A stretch of 64,000 nucleotides of DNA from an uncultured Roseicyclus sp. (GCA_947489665.1 CANLEH010000001.1:1398501-1462500); one strand, 5' to 3'; shown: positions 10,098 to 18,780, counted from the first letter of the stretch. Notes: generated from the sequence alone by a model not told the origin. Numbers and translations: made by a program.

Positions 10098-10946
10098 TCA
10101 GGCGGCGTCCTGCGCCACGTCTTCGTGATTGACTGAGCGGCCGACCTGTTCCCAAACAGCCAACTCTGCCAACAGATCCTCGCTGTGGTCACGGATGGCA
10201 TTTATGGCGTCATCGCCCAGGGCCAATCGCAGCGGTGTTCTTTCACTTTCAAGGGCCGCCTCAATCGCACTGGCCGCTTTCATCGGATCGCCGGCCTGCG
10301 TGCCGTGCATGCCCTTTGCGAAATCACGCGTACCGCCCACGATCTCATCATAGGCGTTGATCCGGGGCATGTGCCGCAGGGCGCTGTCCGCAAATTCTGT
10401 GCGGAAGGCGCCGGGCTCCACGATCATCGCCTTCAGGCCAAAGGGCGCGATTTCCTGGGCCAGGGCCTCGGTCATACCTTCCAGCGCGAACTTGCTGGCA
10501 GAATAGGGGCCGAAGCCGCCGAAAGACAGCTGGCCGCCGAGCGAGGACATCATCACGATGGCCCCTTTGCGCCGTTTGCGCATCATTGGCAGGGCGGCTT
10601 GAGTAACGGCGACGGCGCCGAAGAAGTTCGTCTCCATCATCGCACGCAGCTCGACCTCGGGGGATTCCTCGACCGCGCCAACAATGCCGTAGCCTGCATT
10701 GTTGATCAGAACGTCGATACCGCCGAACCGGTCTTCTGTGGCTGCAATGGCTTCGGCGATCTGTGCGGGGTCGGTGACATCCATCTGCATTGCCATGACC
10801 CGATCGGGGGCGATCGCTGCGATCTGTTCCAGTTTGTCGAGGCGGCGCGCGGTGACAACCACGTTGTGCCCCTGCTCAAGCGCGTGGCGGGCGAAGGCGG
10901 CCCCGAAGCCCGAGGACGCGCCGGTGATAAACCATGTCTGTCTCAT
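10098..10946 (-). CDS. SDR family oxidoreductase
   Basis: A 282-residue short-chain dehydrogenase with TGASSGFG at residues 8-15, NNAGYG at ~87, Ser in MMSSLGG and YSASK (Tyr/Lys) at ~152-156. TARRLDKL in the second strand favours NADP(H). It belongs to the group often annotated 'oxidoreductase, SDR family' near AraC regulators and alpha/beta hydrolases. AAGGAA precedes the ATG by nine bases. Spacing to neighbours is 30-60 bp, so it is likely co-transcribed with the flanking minus-strand genes. Substrate unknown. Confidence 0.87.
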   Translation of the reverse strand: MRQTWFITGASSGFGAAFARHALEQGHNVVVTARRLDKLEQIAAIAPDRVMAMQMDVTDPAQIAEAIAATEDRFGGIDVLINNAGYGIVGAVEESPEVELRAMMETNFFGAVAVTQAALPMMRKRRKGAIVMMSSLGGQLSFGGFGPYSASKFALEGMTEALAQEIAPFGLKAMIVEPGAFRTEFADSALRHMPRINAYDEIVGGTRDFAKGMHGTQAGDPMKAASAIEAALESERTPLRLALGDDAINAIRDHSEDLLAELAVWEQVGRSVNHEDVAQDAA

Positions 10947-10976
10947 GTGTCTGTTCCTTGTCTTGAACGTTTTGTC

Positions 10977-11522
10977 TCAGCTGCCGGGCGTATTGCGGAC
11001 GTAGGCGTTGCCGCGCTCGGCCGTGGCGGTGAAGGTCATGCCCGATACGCGCCAGCCGTCGTCGGTGCGGGTGAAGCTGTGGGTGTAGGTGCCCCAGACT
11101 TCCCACATCGGGTTGCCGCCATTTTCCTCCAGCGCGCCGGTGGGCATCTGGTTCCACGCATAGCCGTGGCTGTGCATGAGTGCGACATCCGGGCCATCGA
11201 AAGTGATGCGGTGGTTGCCGCGCAGGTGGAAGCTGGATTTCTCTCCGGTCAGATTGGCCGACCATCCAGCAATCAAACCATCGGCGGGGATCGTGGCGGG
11301 GTCACCGCCGACGAGGGAAGTGAAATCAACGTAGATCTCATCAGTGAACAATGCGCGGGCGGCAGGCCAATCTTGCGCATCCACGGCTGCGTCGATGGCA
11401 TCTGCAATGCGGATCATTTCGGACCGGTCCAGGAGGGTCTCTGCGGTGACGGGGTCTCCCGCGACCTCGGCCATGGCGGGTGTTGCGAGAAGGGTTGCTG
11501 CGGTCAGTGTTGAGCGGATCAT
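10977..11522 (-). CDS. exported SnoaL/NTF2-like protein
   Basis: A 181-residue protein with a Sec signal peptide (MIRSTLTAATLLATPAMA, cleavage after AMA) followed by an NTF2-like alpha+beta cone: DAQDWPAARALFTDEIYVDF, ... NHRITFDGPDVALMHSHGYAW, ... YTHSFTRTDDGWRVSGMTF. SnoaL-like domains bind small molecules or act as ligand-independent isomerases/hydrolases. AAGGAA lies 8 bases before the ATG. It sits between a hydrolase and an SDR in one minus-strand cluster, so it may act on the same periplasmic substrate. Confidence 0.75.
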   Translation of the reverse strand: MIRSTLTAATLLATPAMAEVAGDPVTAETLLDRSEMIRIADAIDAAVDAQDWPAARALFTDEIYVDFTSLVGGDPATIPADGLIAGWSANLTGEKSSFHLRGNHRITFDGPDVALMHSHGYAWNQMPTGALEENGGNPMWEVWGTYTHSFTRTDDGWRVSGMTFTATAERGNAYVRNTPGS

Positions 11523-11589
11523 GAGATTTGTTCCTTTGATGGAGAGGAGGAGTGCTGGCGCGGGCAGAGGTGCCGCGCCAGCCTTGCGA

Positions 11590-12540
11590 TCAGGCGTCGT
11601 TTCCGGCGCGGAAATGCTCGGCCACAGTGTCGGCGGCGCGCGTCACGTCCTCGGGGTTGTCGTAGAAATCGAACTGCGTGACGTCCTCCAGCCATTGCTG
11701 GACCACGGGGCCGGTGACGCCTTCAACAAAGGCGCGGGCGCCCTGCGGGATGGCAGCAGCATCGGAATGGATGATGGCCAGCGGTTGCGTCAGACGCTCG
11801 GGGTTTTCGGCGGGGTGGTAGGTCAGCCAGCCTTCCCAAGACGCGTTGTTCCACTGGTTGTCATATTCCGGGATCGCACCGCGATCGGCCTCGTAATAGT
11901 AGCCGCCGATTGGCATCAGTACGCCCTCGGCCCCTTCTGGACCCGCAGCGGAAATGATCTGACCACCCGCCGCTTCGGCGGCACGGCCCATCTCGATCAG
12001 ACTGCTGACACCTTCCGGCCCGCCGTAGACGGCATTGACCAGCTCTTCATTCTGCAGCCATGGCGCCACCAGACCGACGCGTTGCACGAGATCGTTCCCG
12101 GCAGACGCATCGACCATGTAACCCGCCGAGGCACAAATCCCGAGGCCGTAGATCTGGCCCGCATCAACTTCGGGCAATGTGGCAACGAACTCGATGGCTG
12201 CCCGAATATCGTCCGTTTTGGCTTCTGGGCTTTCAACGAAGCGGACATTCTGCTGCAGGTCGCCTGATTGGCCCCATCCCCGGAAATCGAAGGTGAAGGC
12301 GGCGAAGCCCCGCTGAACCATCTGCTCTGCATAGGTGGCGGGCATCTGCTGCTGCACGGACGTCCAAGCGCCGGTCACAACCACGGTCGGCAGCGGCTGA
12401 CCGTCATGGTCGGCGGGCAGGTAAAGAGTCCCCGTCAGGGTCGCGCCTTCATTCTCGAAAGTGACCGTGCGGGTCGTGACATCGGCATGGGCCGAGGTTG
12501 TCAAAAGTGAAGCGGCGGCGGAAAGCGTTGCGATTCTCAT
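11590..12540 (-). CDS. exported alpha/beta hydrolase (DLH-like, Cys nucleophile)
   Basis: A 316-residue alpha/beta hydrolase with a Sec signal peptide (MRIATLSAAASLLTTSAHA). The start at 12540 is chosen because AGGAGA lies nine bases upstream and the signal peptide begins there; the frame is open to 12609. The oxyanion region TFDFRGWGQSG and nucleophile elbow GICASAG are visible. The elbow carries Cys in place of the usual Ser, as in dienelactone-hydrolase relatives. The C-terminal His is probably in AEHFRAG. The gene follows an AraC-type regulator on the same strand. Substrate unknown. Confidence 0.75.
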   Translation of the reverse strand: MRIATLSAAASLLTTSAHADVTTRTVTFENEGATLTGTLYLPADHDGQPLPTVVVTGAWTSVQQQMPATYAEQMVQRGFAAFTFDFRGWGQSGDLQQNVRFVESPEAKTDDIRAAIEFVATLPEVDAGQIYGLGICASAGYMVDASAGNDLVQRVGLVAPWLQNEELVNAVYGGPEGVSSLIEMGRAAEAAGGQIISAAGPEGAEGVLMPIGGYYYEADRGAIPEYDNQWNNASWEGWLTYHPAENPERLTQPLAIIHSDAAAIPQGARAFVEGVTGPVVQQWLEDVTQFDFYDNPEDVTRAADTVAEHFRAGNDA

Positions 12541-12662
12541 CTGAGTATCTCCTGGTTTCGTTTGATTGGGCGTTGGCCCGATGACGAAAGAGATACGGGG
12601 GGCAGGCACGGATTAATTGCACCGGCTTGCTTGGTTTTTGGATGATCTTGCTTGGGAGGCGC

Positions 12663-13547
12663 TTACGCGTTGCTGACGCGGAATTGTCGCGGCGTCTGCC
12701 CGGTCAATTGCTTAAAGCTGCGGCTGAAGTGCGCCTGATCGGCAAAGCCGCAGGCCAGCGCGATTTCGCCCAACGGCCGCGTGGCGTCCTTCATCATCTG
12801 GCTGGCCTGTTCGATCCGGTATGCCATCACATATTGCATCGGCGTGTTGCCGACCGTCTCCTTGAAGAGCCTGCTGAAATGCGACGGGCTCATCCCCGCC
12901 TCGCTGGCCAGATCATCCAGCGTGATGGTGCGATCCAGGTTGGCGCGGATGAAAGCCAGAACACGATTGTAATGGGCCGAGGTGAACCGCGACGACAGCG
13001 CGACCTCCTCCGGCCGCCGTTTTCCGTAGCGTTGCAGCAGCTTCACCAGAAAGACCCGGCTCAGCGCTTCGAACATGACACCCGAGGTCATATCGTCGGC
13101 TTCAATCGCCTCGCGCAGCATCACGCCAGCGGCGCAAAGGTCTGCGTCCGAGAACAGCGGCAGGTCCTTGAATTGCTGCGGGTCGAGCAGCAGGCCCAAT
13201 TCGGTCTCCGCGAAATACCGGACGCGATCGGGTTCAAGCGTTACGACAATTACGTCGGAGGTTTCGAACCACACCCATCCGGTCCTAACCCCTGCAGGGG
13301 TCACGATGATGTCGTTCTTGCGAAAGGTGAATTCGTGCAACTCCCCATCGCGGGTATTCTGAACGCGGTGCGGGTCCTCCTTGAGGTTCAGAAGCACATG
13401 ATGCTCGGCGAATATCTCGGCCGGCATACTAGCGGGTTCAGCCTGAAAATACCGCACTGACATCAGCGCGGCGGCTGATGCGTGGGTCAGGCCATCACTG
13501 TTGAGCAGAGGTAGCGAAGGGTAAATCTCAGCGTAGCGTCGTGGCAT
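12663..13547 (-). CDS. AraC family transcriptional regulator
   Basis: A 294-residue protein with a cupin-like N-terminal half (LHEFTFRKNDIIVTPAG) and a C-terminal double helix-turn-helix (ITLDDLASEAGMSPSHFSRLFKE ... PLGEIALACGFADQAHFSRSFKQ), the AraC/XylS signature. It is the first gene of the minus-strand cluster and probably controls the hydrolase, NTF2-like and SDR genes that follow 120 bp downstream. Ligand unknown. Confidence 0.88.
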   Translation of the reverse strand: MPRRYAEIYPSLPLLNSDGLTHASAAALMSVRYFQAEPASMPAEIFAEHHVLLNLKEDPHRVQNTRDGELHEFTFRKNDIIVTPAGVRTGWVWFETSDVIVVTLEPDRVRYFAETELGLLLDPQQFKDLPLFSDADLCAAGVMLREAIEADDMTSGVMFEALSRVFLVKLLQRYGKRRPEEVALSSRFTSAHYNRVLAFIRANLDRTITLDDLASEAGMSPSHFSRLFKETVGNTPMQYVMAYRIEQASQMMKDATRPLGEIALACGFADQAHFSRSFKQLTGQTPRQFRVSNA

Positions 13548-13738
13548 GTGACCTCATTCGATTGCGTCGGACACTAAACCAAGGATGCGCCTCGTCCAGG
13601 GCAACGTCGATACGCAATCTTCAGCGCCGCCGACGTGAAAAAACCAAAAGCCACCGACTCGAGTGCAGTCTCGTTGATTCATGCGCTAAGGACCACGCTC
13701 TTCGAATTCCGACAAGTTAGTAGCCGTCGTAATGATTG

Positions 13739-14350
13739 CTACCTTGGCTTCGGCGTCGAAGGTCCGCTTTGCTTTAGCGGTGTCGCAGCATGAGGCTTTA
13801 TCGGCAATGTCCGGTTTGGGCCGTGTTCTAACTTCCTGTCGTGCGCTCCAAACTTTCTGTTCTGCTCGGGCCATCGCTTCATTCGGTCATGGTGCCAAAT
13901 GAAGCTCCCAAAGAGATGGTTGGGTTCTCCATTCTGATCAGCCAACGGCAAAACGAGACGCAGGAAGTGCACTGGCTCGCGGCCGTAAAACGACCGAACC
14001 TTTTCCCAGAAGTGGGGAGCGAAGTTGTCAAGACATGTCAGGTAAACTGGCGCTGTGTTCCGGTACTCTGAAGCGGACATGATGCTGCGAACGTTCGCAC
14101 CAGTTGGGTCGCGGCCATACATCCTTTCAGCGTTCGGAGATATCTGTAGGTAGCAGAAGGCCATTTCGCCTTCAGTGTCTTTGCGTCTTTCCAGTACGAA
14201 AGGGTCATGTGGCATTGTTACCGCATCGTGGAAATCGAAATCATCCAATGTCGGCATTCGAACGGTGCGAATGGCTTCCCATTCTCCCAGTAGCCAGTGA
14301 TGAAGTTCAGGTGCGTCCGCTGGAAGGACATTGTCATTAGAAGTACTCAA
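13739..14350 (-). CDS. PAS-domain (PAS_5-like) protein
   Basis: A 203-residue protein whose first ~165 residues (LLGEWEAIRTVRMPTLDDFD ... MAFCYLQISPNAERMYGRDPTG ... FLRLVLPLADQNG) match the PAS_5 family common in Rhodobacterales, one-domain sensors without an output domain. The last ~35 residues are Pro/Lys-rich and do not look like the domain, perhaps from a 3' frameshift or simple tail. The start is TTG with GGGGAGG ten bases upstream. Divergent from the AraC-type gene at 14.46 kb. Confidence 0.65.
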   Translation of the reverse strand: MSTSNDNVLPADAPELHHWLLGEWEAIRTVRMPTLDDFDFHDAVTMPHDPFVLERRKDTEGEMAFCYLQISPNAERMYGRDPTGANVRSIMSASEYRNTAPVYLTCLDNFAPHFWEKVRSFYGREPVHFLRLVLPLADQNGEPNHLFGSFIWHHDRMKRWPEQNRKFGAHDRKLEHGPNRTLPIKPHAATPLKQSGPSTPKPR

Positions 14351-14458
14351 AAAAGAACGACCTCCCCATTCGTTTGAGCAGCCTTTGCTGGGTCAGGCTA
14401 CTCGCGGACAGCACCTAATTCTTTGACAGTGCGTGCCAATTTTGTACCATCTTGTGAC

Positions 14459-15490
14459 ATGACGTATGGCGATGGCAGGGGCTTGTCGACCGTCGTGGCA
14501 TCTCTGGGTCGCGACTTGGAGGAGTATTGCGCTACCATCAATATCGACTTGGCGCCGATTGCAAATGCTGTCGGGATAGACCTTGCAGTGTTTTCTGACT
14601 TTTCCGCCAGGGTCGATCTTGATGCCTTTTGCAGAATTCTCGAGACCTGTGCGCTACTCAGCAAGGACAATGCGTTCGCGCTGAATTATGCGGATTTCTT
14701 TCAATCTGGTGGTTCAGGTGCGTTTGGCCAAGGGCTCTCGAAAGCGCCTACGGTCGAGCACCTTTTTCGATTTCTGGCAACCTACTTGAATGCCATCGTC
14801 GATCATCGACACTTCGAAGCCACCTTCGAACAAGACGCAGTTACGATTGAATGGAGCTACTCGCCGCTTGTGTCAAAGCACGAGCAATTTGTTCTCTTCT
14901 CCGTCAGCTCAATTATTTCGATCTTCGAGCACGCCACAAACAATCGCCAACGCTATAAACTCTTCTCGTTTGAACAACCGCGCCCGGCTGATTTGGCCAG
15001 ATTCCGGCAAGCATTCCCCGGGCCTCTGCGATTTGGACAGGACATGAACCGAGTGGTCTTTGCAACTGAGCTCATGAAGATGGATAACCCTCGATCGGAT
15101 CCGGTCGCCTTTGACTACATGAGACAGCAATGCGAGTTCATGTTGAGGCAAAGCAGAGAAAAGAAACCGCTCACGACCGTTCTGCGCGAGGATATCATTG
15201 AAGCACTTCCTGCGGGAGGCATCACCGTCAAGGAGATGGCCCGTAGAAACGGCATGAGTGTCCGCACGCTTCAGCGTCGACTTGCATTCGCTAATCTAAC
15301 GTACGAGCAACTTGTCGATGAGGTCCGTATGTCCTCCATCGAAACTCTTTTGAGTGACCCAAATGTTACTCTGGCCCGAGTTGCAGAGTTAACAGGCTAT
15401 TCCGATCAATCGGCTTTTTCGCGAGCAGTATCCAAAAGATACCAGAAATCTCCCACCCAACTCAGGCGTGATTTGCTCCGGGCTCATTGA
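14459..15490 (+). CDS. AraC family regulator with AraC_N (PF12625-like) domain
   Basis: A 343-residue regulator. N-terminal ~200 residues (LAPIANAVGIDLAVFSDFSARVDLD ... FGQGLSKAPTVEHLFRFLATYL) match the arabinose-binding-like domain seen in OruR/ArgR-type AraC proteins; the C-terminus has the helix-turn-helix pair VKEMARRNGMSVRTLQRRL and LARVAELTGYSDQSAFSRAVSKR. ATG at 14459 is preferred; an in-frame TTG at 14423 would add 12 residues. Neither has a clear Shine-Dalgarno. It may regulate the PAS gene divergently. Confidence 0.82.
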   Translation: MTYGDGRGLSTVVASLGRDLEEYCATINIDLAPIANAVGIDLAVFSDFSARVDLDAFCRILETCALLSKDNAFALNYADFFQSGGSGAFGQGLSKAPTVEHLFRFLATYLNAIVDHRHFEATFEQDAVTIEWSYSPLVSKHEQFVLFSVSSIISIFEHATNNRQRYKLFSFEQPRPADLARFRQAFPGPLRFGQDMNRVVFATELMKMDNPRSDPVAFDYMRQQCEFMLRQSREKKPLTTVLREDIIEALPAGGITVKEMARRNGMSVRTLQRRLAFANLTYEQLVDEVRMSSIETLLSDPNVTLARVAELTGYSDQSAFSRAVSKRYQKSPTQLRRDLLRAH

Positions 15491-15753
15491 GTTCCAGCTT
15501 CGCTCAGTGTCACGCAATGCAAAAGATGTGGCGTGTTCTGCCAAAGCGTTCCTGCGCATGCCGAGGTACTAGGCCGAAAGACGCGTGATGTGGAGCTTTT
15601 GGAGCAGGCGATCGGACCGCAATTTCGGCGTTAACTGCTCCTGACTGCTTACATTGTTCAGTCGTGTCCTGCCAGGCGACATGCTGTCGGCCTTTCTGTT
15701 GAAACATGGACTTGCGCACCCTGGAGGTTGTTGTGTTCCAAGGACCGAATAAT
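15491..15753. other. 263 bp non-coding
   Basis: Contains a single TTAA (15631) but no good CtrA pair. The frame of the next gene is open from an ATG at 15706, but the stronger ribosome binding site is at 15754. Confidence 0.35.
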
Positions 15754-16122
15754 ATGAGACAAGTGCTCGCGATTGGGGTGAGCACTGACGCGCTTGCGGA
15801 TATTTATATGCAGTGTTCCGTTTTTGGGGTCACAATTGAAAGTACGCTCGGTGCCACATCTCGCATTGAGACACTTAGGTACCGCCGATACGACGACCTG
15901 ATCATCGATGTAGATCGTTGCCTAAGTTTCCCGCCCGCGTTGGTAGAGTGTTTGCAGACGCGGGGTTGCTTTTCGAACCGCGGGTTCAGGTTTGCTATCT
16001 CCGACTCGTTCCCCGGTGCGTTTAAAGACCAATTGGTCCGAGCTGGCATACAAACCTGCGCTTACAAAACGAATTGGCAAGCAGATTTCAGGGAAGCTCT
16101 TTTAAGAAGTCTCGCCGCTTGA
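15754..16122 (+). CDS. atypical receiver-like small protein (paralogue of 39390-39785)
   Basis: A 122-residue protein, start chosen at MRQVLAIGV because AAGGA lies 9 bases upstream; an earlier in-frame ATG is at 15706. It aligns with the protein at 39.4 kb: RQVLAIGV/RRNLLVVGM, RYDDLIIDVDRC/RYHDVLVDIEGC, PALVECLQTRGC/PALLNYLAMRDC, FPGAFKDQLVRAGIQT/FPAGFRKQLASAGFCT, and a C-terminal helix DFREAL/TLREAF. The order of strands and helices resembles a response-regulator receiver: the Asp of LIID falls at the phospho-acceptor position, but the acidic pair after strand 1 and the Lys after strand 5 are absent. Function unknown; a pseudo-receiver is my inference. Confidence 0.6.
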   Translation: MRQVLAIGVSTDALADIYMQCSVFGVTIESTLGATSRIETLRYRRYDDLIIDVDRCLSFPPALVECLQTRGCFSNRGFRFAISDSFPGAFKDQLVRAGIQTCAYKTNWQADFREALLRSLAA

Positions 16123-16363
16123 AATGGTCGATGAGCCAAAGCGCCAAAAAACGGTTGGCTAAACTACCGCTCTGGCGCACTGTTGGACGAACCTAGCGTC
16201 TACGATGTACCTCAAACGGAGACAATTTGACGCCCTCGTCGATAGGCAGCCTTTTGCGTGCAATAGCGCAAGCAAACTGCCAAAGTTGCCAGTAGACCCG
16301 ACTGGCGCCATGGTCCGTAGCAGAACCAACTAACTTAGCTGGTATTTGTACCCTGGACTTGCA

Positions 16364-16792
16364 ATGAGTAAAGACGCGATCAACATCTATCAGCGCTTTC
16401 TGGATGAGATGAGTGATGCAATTCTGGTTCGCGACGCGGACACGTTCGTTCGTCGCATATTTCTTCCGCATGTTCTCCAAACCGACGATCAACTCATTGA
16501 GTTCAACGACTCAGAGACCGCGCATAAACAATTCCTTGGCTTTGCCAACGCGTTGGCATCACTTGGTATCGACGCATATGTTCGCATCGCTACATCTGCG
16601 GAGTTTCGCGGTCGGACCAAAATTCTTGGTGAACACGAGAGTTATATGATGTCAGCTGGCAAACTTGTGGTTCCCAAGTTTTCAAACAAGATGCAAATCG
16701 AATTTCGTGACGACCTCTGGGGGCTGACAACGACCCGTCACTTTGCGAAATATTTATCCTGGCCCGATCTATTGCCTCGGTCGAATGATTGA
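16364..16792 (+). CDS. hypothetical NTF2-like protein
   Basis: A 142-residue protein (MSKDAINIYQRFLDEMSDAI ...) with an N-terminal helix pair and later strands (VRIATSAEFRGRTKILGEHESYMM ... MQIEFRDDLWGLTTTRHF) compatible with a SnoaL/NTF2 cone fold. ATG at 16364 replaces a TTG at 16346. It follows the receiver-like gene by 240 bp on the same strand. I do not recognise a close family; fold call is tentative. Confidence 0.5.
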   Translation: MSKDAINIYQRFLDEMSDAILVRDADTFVRRIFLPHVLQTDDQLIEFNDSETAHKQFLGFANALASLGIDAYVRIATSAEFRGRTKILGEHESYMMSAGKLVVPKFSNKMQIEFRDDLWGLTTTRHFAKYLSWPDLLPRSND

Positions 16793-17103
16793 ACGCAACA
16801 CTGGCAACCCAAGCAAGGGACTAGTGCTTGAAATACAAGAGCGAAAGATCCGGCCGAGCCGTTGCGCTATGCCGGGTGTGGTACCATCTTCGCTCCCGGC
16901 CAACACTACCGCGCAAATAGGTCGCTCAAAATATCCCGCGGAGCTGACCTTTGAGCTTTTCAGCAAGCTGCGGGAACGTCCGCTCTAGGAAAGCTGCACT
17001 GCGGCGAGTTGGCCGCAGGCGAACAGCAGCTTTGGGCCGGACTCCTGTGACTGCGTACGGTCCACTCTAGTGAGGCGGAAGGACCTCTTTCAGATGCCTG
17101 CAT
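16793..17103. other. 311 bp non-coding, decayed repeat
   Basis: Contains a GC-rich segment with the words GCTGCACTGCGG and CAGCTTTGGGCCG (about 16990-17040). The TTTGGGCCG word recurs near 9255 and 28548, suggesting remnants of an interspersed repeat. The left IS6 element begins at 17104. Confidence 0.4.
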
Positions 17104-17916
17104 GGCCTTGTCAGAGGAACATCGCTTGAGCGGGGCAGGGCGGTTTCGTAGCGTCGCAGGATGACCAAACGATCCCCGTTCAAATACTTCAAGACGAGCC
17201 CTGAGATCATCCGCCTAGCGGTGATGTACTACGTCCGTTTCCCACTTTCGCTCAGAAACGTGGAGGACTTGCTCCATGAGCGTGGCATCGATGTCAGCTA
17301 TGAGACCATCAGATACTGGTGGCAGAGGTTCGGTCCGATGTTTGCGTCTGAGATTAAGAAGCGGCGGGTCGAAGGGATGAAGTCCAGTCGCTGGCGTTGG
17401 CATCTGGACGAGGTTTTCGTGAAGATCGCGGGCAGGACGCACTATCTCTGGCGAGCCGTAGATCACGACGGCGATGTGCTGGAAAGCTATGTAACCAAAC
17501 GTCGCGACAAGAAGGCAGCGTTGAAATTCCTAAGAAAAGCAATGAGCACGCACGGTCGACCTGAGGTGTTGGTGACCGACAAGCTTCGTTCCTATGGCGT
17601 TGCTCTTAAGGAACTAGGCGTGCAGATCGGCAAGAGACAGGTCGTTGGGTCAACAATCGAGCGGAGAATTCGCACCTGCCATTTCGACGAAGGAAGCGAG
17701 CGATGAAGCGGTTCCGGCGCATACGAAGTTTGCAGAAGATGACCTCCGTCCACGCATCTGTCTCAAACCACCTCAACCAAGACCGCAGTCTCGCAAGTCG
17801 AAAACATTTCAAGCTGAGCAGAACCGCCGCTCTGACCAAGTGGCGCGGTCTTTGCGCTGAAAAAACGGCAGTGTCTCTGTCCGGGCAAGGACTGGTTCGA
17901 ATTTGTCTGCCGCACC
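17104..17916 (+). mobile_element. IS6-family insertion sequence, copy 1 (defective)
   Basis: An ~813-bp element. The left end begins GGCCTTGTCAGAGGAAC and the first ~60 bp are almost identical to copy 2; the right end (GGTGCGGCAGAC read inwards) is a diverged inverted repeat. No 8-bp target duplication: the flanks are GCCTGCAT (left) and CTAGTGAA (right). Same orientation as copy 2, bracketing ~7 kb. Confidence 0.75.
17161..17861 (+). pseudogene. IS6-family transposase, frameshifted
   Basis: The first ~160 codons encode an IS6 transposase (MTKRSPFKYFKTSPEIIRLA, HLDEVF with the first catalytic Asp, VTDKLRSYGVALKELG with the second). The frame is then lost between about 17620 and 17660, and the remainder, including the catalytic Glu segment NRAENSHLPF and RRIRSLQKMTSVHASV, is found in another frame up to ~17861. 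Comparison with the intact copy at 24193 places the indel. The DDE triad is thus split and the transposase inactive. Confidence 0.85.
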
Positions 17917-18189
17917 CTAGTGAACGTTCCGCAAGAAGTCGTGCGCTGTTTGGCCAGCCCGGCCCGATTTCGGGAGCGGACTGCAAGCAACGACGCATGA
18001 TGGATTCAGCACCACTATCTGCCGTTGCAGCCGCGACCGAAGCAAATGAAGGTTCACTCCAGAGTCTTCGCTCAAACCCTTCAATACGGGTTCCAGTCTT
18101 CTCAGTGAATTGTCTATTCCGTGTTCGCTTGAACATTCGAGCGCGAGTTCAGCGATTGCACGGAACACGTCGTCTGTGTTTCTCGTCAT
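17917..18189 (-). CDS. hypothetical protein, probably 3'-truncated by IS6
   Basis: A 90-residue frame starting MTRNTDDVFRAIAELALECS, with GGGGAAGAG six bases before the ATG. Its stop codon lies exactly at the right boundary of IS6 copy 1 (17916/17917), so the original C-terminus was probably removed by the insertion or by an IS-mediated deletion. The N-terminal ~55 residues look helical; the end is less protein-like. A near-consensus CtrA site lies 42 bases upstream. Family unknown. Confidence 0.5.
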   Translation of the reverse strand: MTRNTDDVFRAIAELALECSSEHGIDNSLRRLEPVLKGLSEDSGVNLHLLRSRLQRQIVVLNPSCVVACSPLPKSGRAGQTAHDFLRNVH

Positions 18190-18231
18190 ATCTCTTCCCC
18201 ATCCAATAGCGAAGAGGATGCCGACGCGTGG

Positions 18232-18246
18232 TTAACAATCCCCTAA
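18232..18246. promoter_or_regulatory. near-consensus CtrA-like site
   Basis: TTAA-N7-CTAA, one mismatch from consensus, 42 bases before the start at 18189 on the minus strand. Confidence 0.5.
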
Positions 18247-18447
18247 CGAACGTTTAGAAACCGCGCGGCGCGGATTTGTGGTTCCGTTGGTGGGTGCAAC
18301 ATAAAAGCCCGTGCCGCGAACCAGGAGGCTTCGGCGTTCAATCTCAATCATCTCAGTGAGTGCCTTCTTGGTGTTCTCAAAGCCACGCCGCTCCGCTGCG
18401 GTTTCCGCGACAAGCAGCTTTTCTAGAATGGAAGTATCTGGGGTCAT
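18232..18447 (-). CDS. small hypothetical protein, 71 aa
   Basis: MTPDTSILEKLLVAETAAER ... The ATG at 18447 is preferred because AGGGAGA lies six bases upstream; two upstream in-frame ATGs (18453 and 18468) have worse spacing. The N-terminal half is a likely helix/coiled segment (EKLLVAETAAERRGFENTKK), the rest basic. A perfect TTAA-N7-TTAA motif lies 43 bases upstream. No family recognised. The presence of a good SD and a CtrA-type operator supports a real gene. Confidence 0.6.
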   Translation of the reverse strand: MTPDTSILEKLLVAETAAERRGFENTKKALTEMIEIERRSLLVRGTGFYVAPTNGTTNPRRAVSKRSLGDC

Positions 18448-18490
18448 GGTCATTCTCCCTATTGGCAAAAGGAAGTGTCGATAACGAGTG

Positions 18491-18505
18491 TTAATGAAGT
18501 CTTAA
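18491..18505. promoter_or_regulatory. CtrA-like site, perfect TTAA-N7-TTAA
   Basis: TTAATGAAGTCTTAA, followed two bases later by a further TTAA (18507). The distance to the start at 18447 is 43 bases, matching other sites in the island. CtrA is the conserved alphaproteobacterial response regulator that binds this spaced half-site motif. Confidence 0.65.
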
Positions 18506-18506
18506 G

Positions 18507-18713
18507 TTAACCTTTGCGTAAGCGGTTTCTCGCCCAAATCTCGTATCTGGAGTTGGCAAGCACGCTATTGGTGGACAGGCATACAGGGATGTAGCCGTCG
18601 TGGCGGCGCACCACGTGCGATGCACGAAAGAGCAATGGAACATCTTTTTGAGCGGCAATCTCTCGCGCACAGAGTTGCTGTGAAGCGTCGCCGCCGATGC
18701 GGCCTAAGCACAT
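18507..18713 (-). CDS. possible small ORF, 68 aa
   Basis: MCLGRIGGDASQQLCAREIA ... with a plausible composition but no clear ribosome binding site. It ends within the extended CtrA motif. It may be a chance frame; reported only because nothing else covers this stretch. Confidence 0.22.
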   Translation of the reverse strand: MCLGRIGGDASQQLCAREIAAQKDVPLLFRASHVVRRHDGYIPVCLSTNSVLANSRYEIWARNRLRKG

Positions 18714-18780
18714 TCAGCGCGATTTTCCGTTAAACCTCAAAACCAACTCATGACTGGACCAACTGGAGGGATGCCGGATT

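Noticed and set aside
10185-11513. A 442-codon open frame on the plus strand
   Set aside because: It is antisense to two well-supported genes (SDR and NTF2-like); composition is low in typical hydrophobic patterns and rich in Gly/Arg/His, as in GC-rich shadow frames.
15631-15645. TTAA-N7-TGAC before the receiver-like gene
   Set aside because: Two mismatches in the second half-site; too weak to count as a CtrA motif.
16193-16492. 99-codon minus frame
   Set aside because: Antisense to the NTF2-like gene and lacking a start signal.
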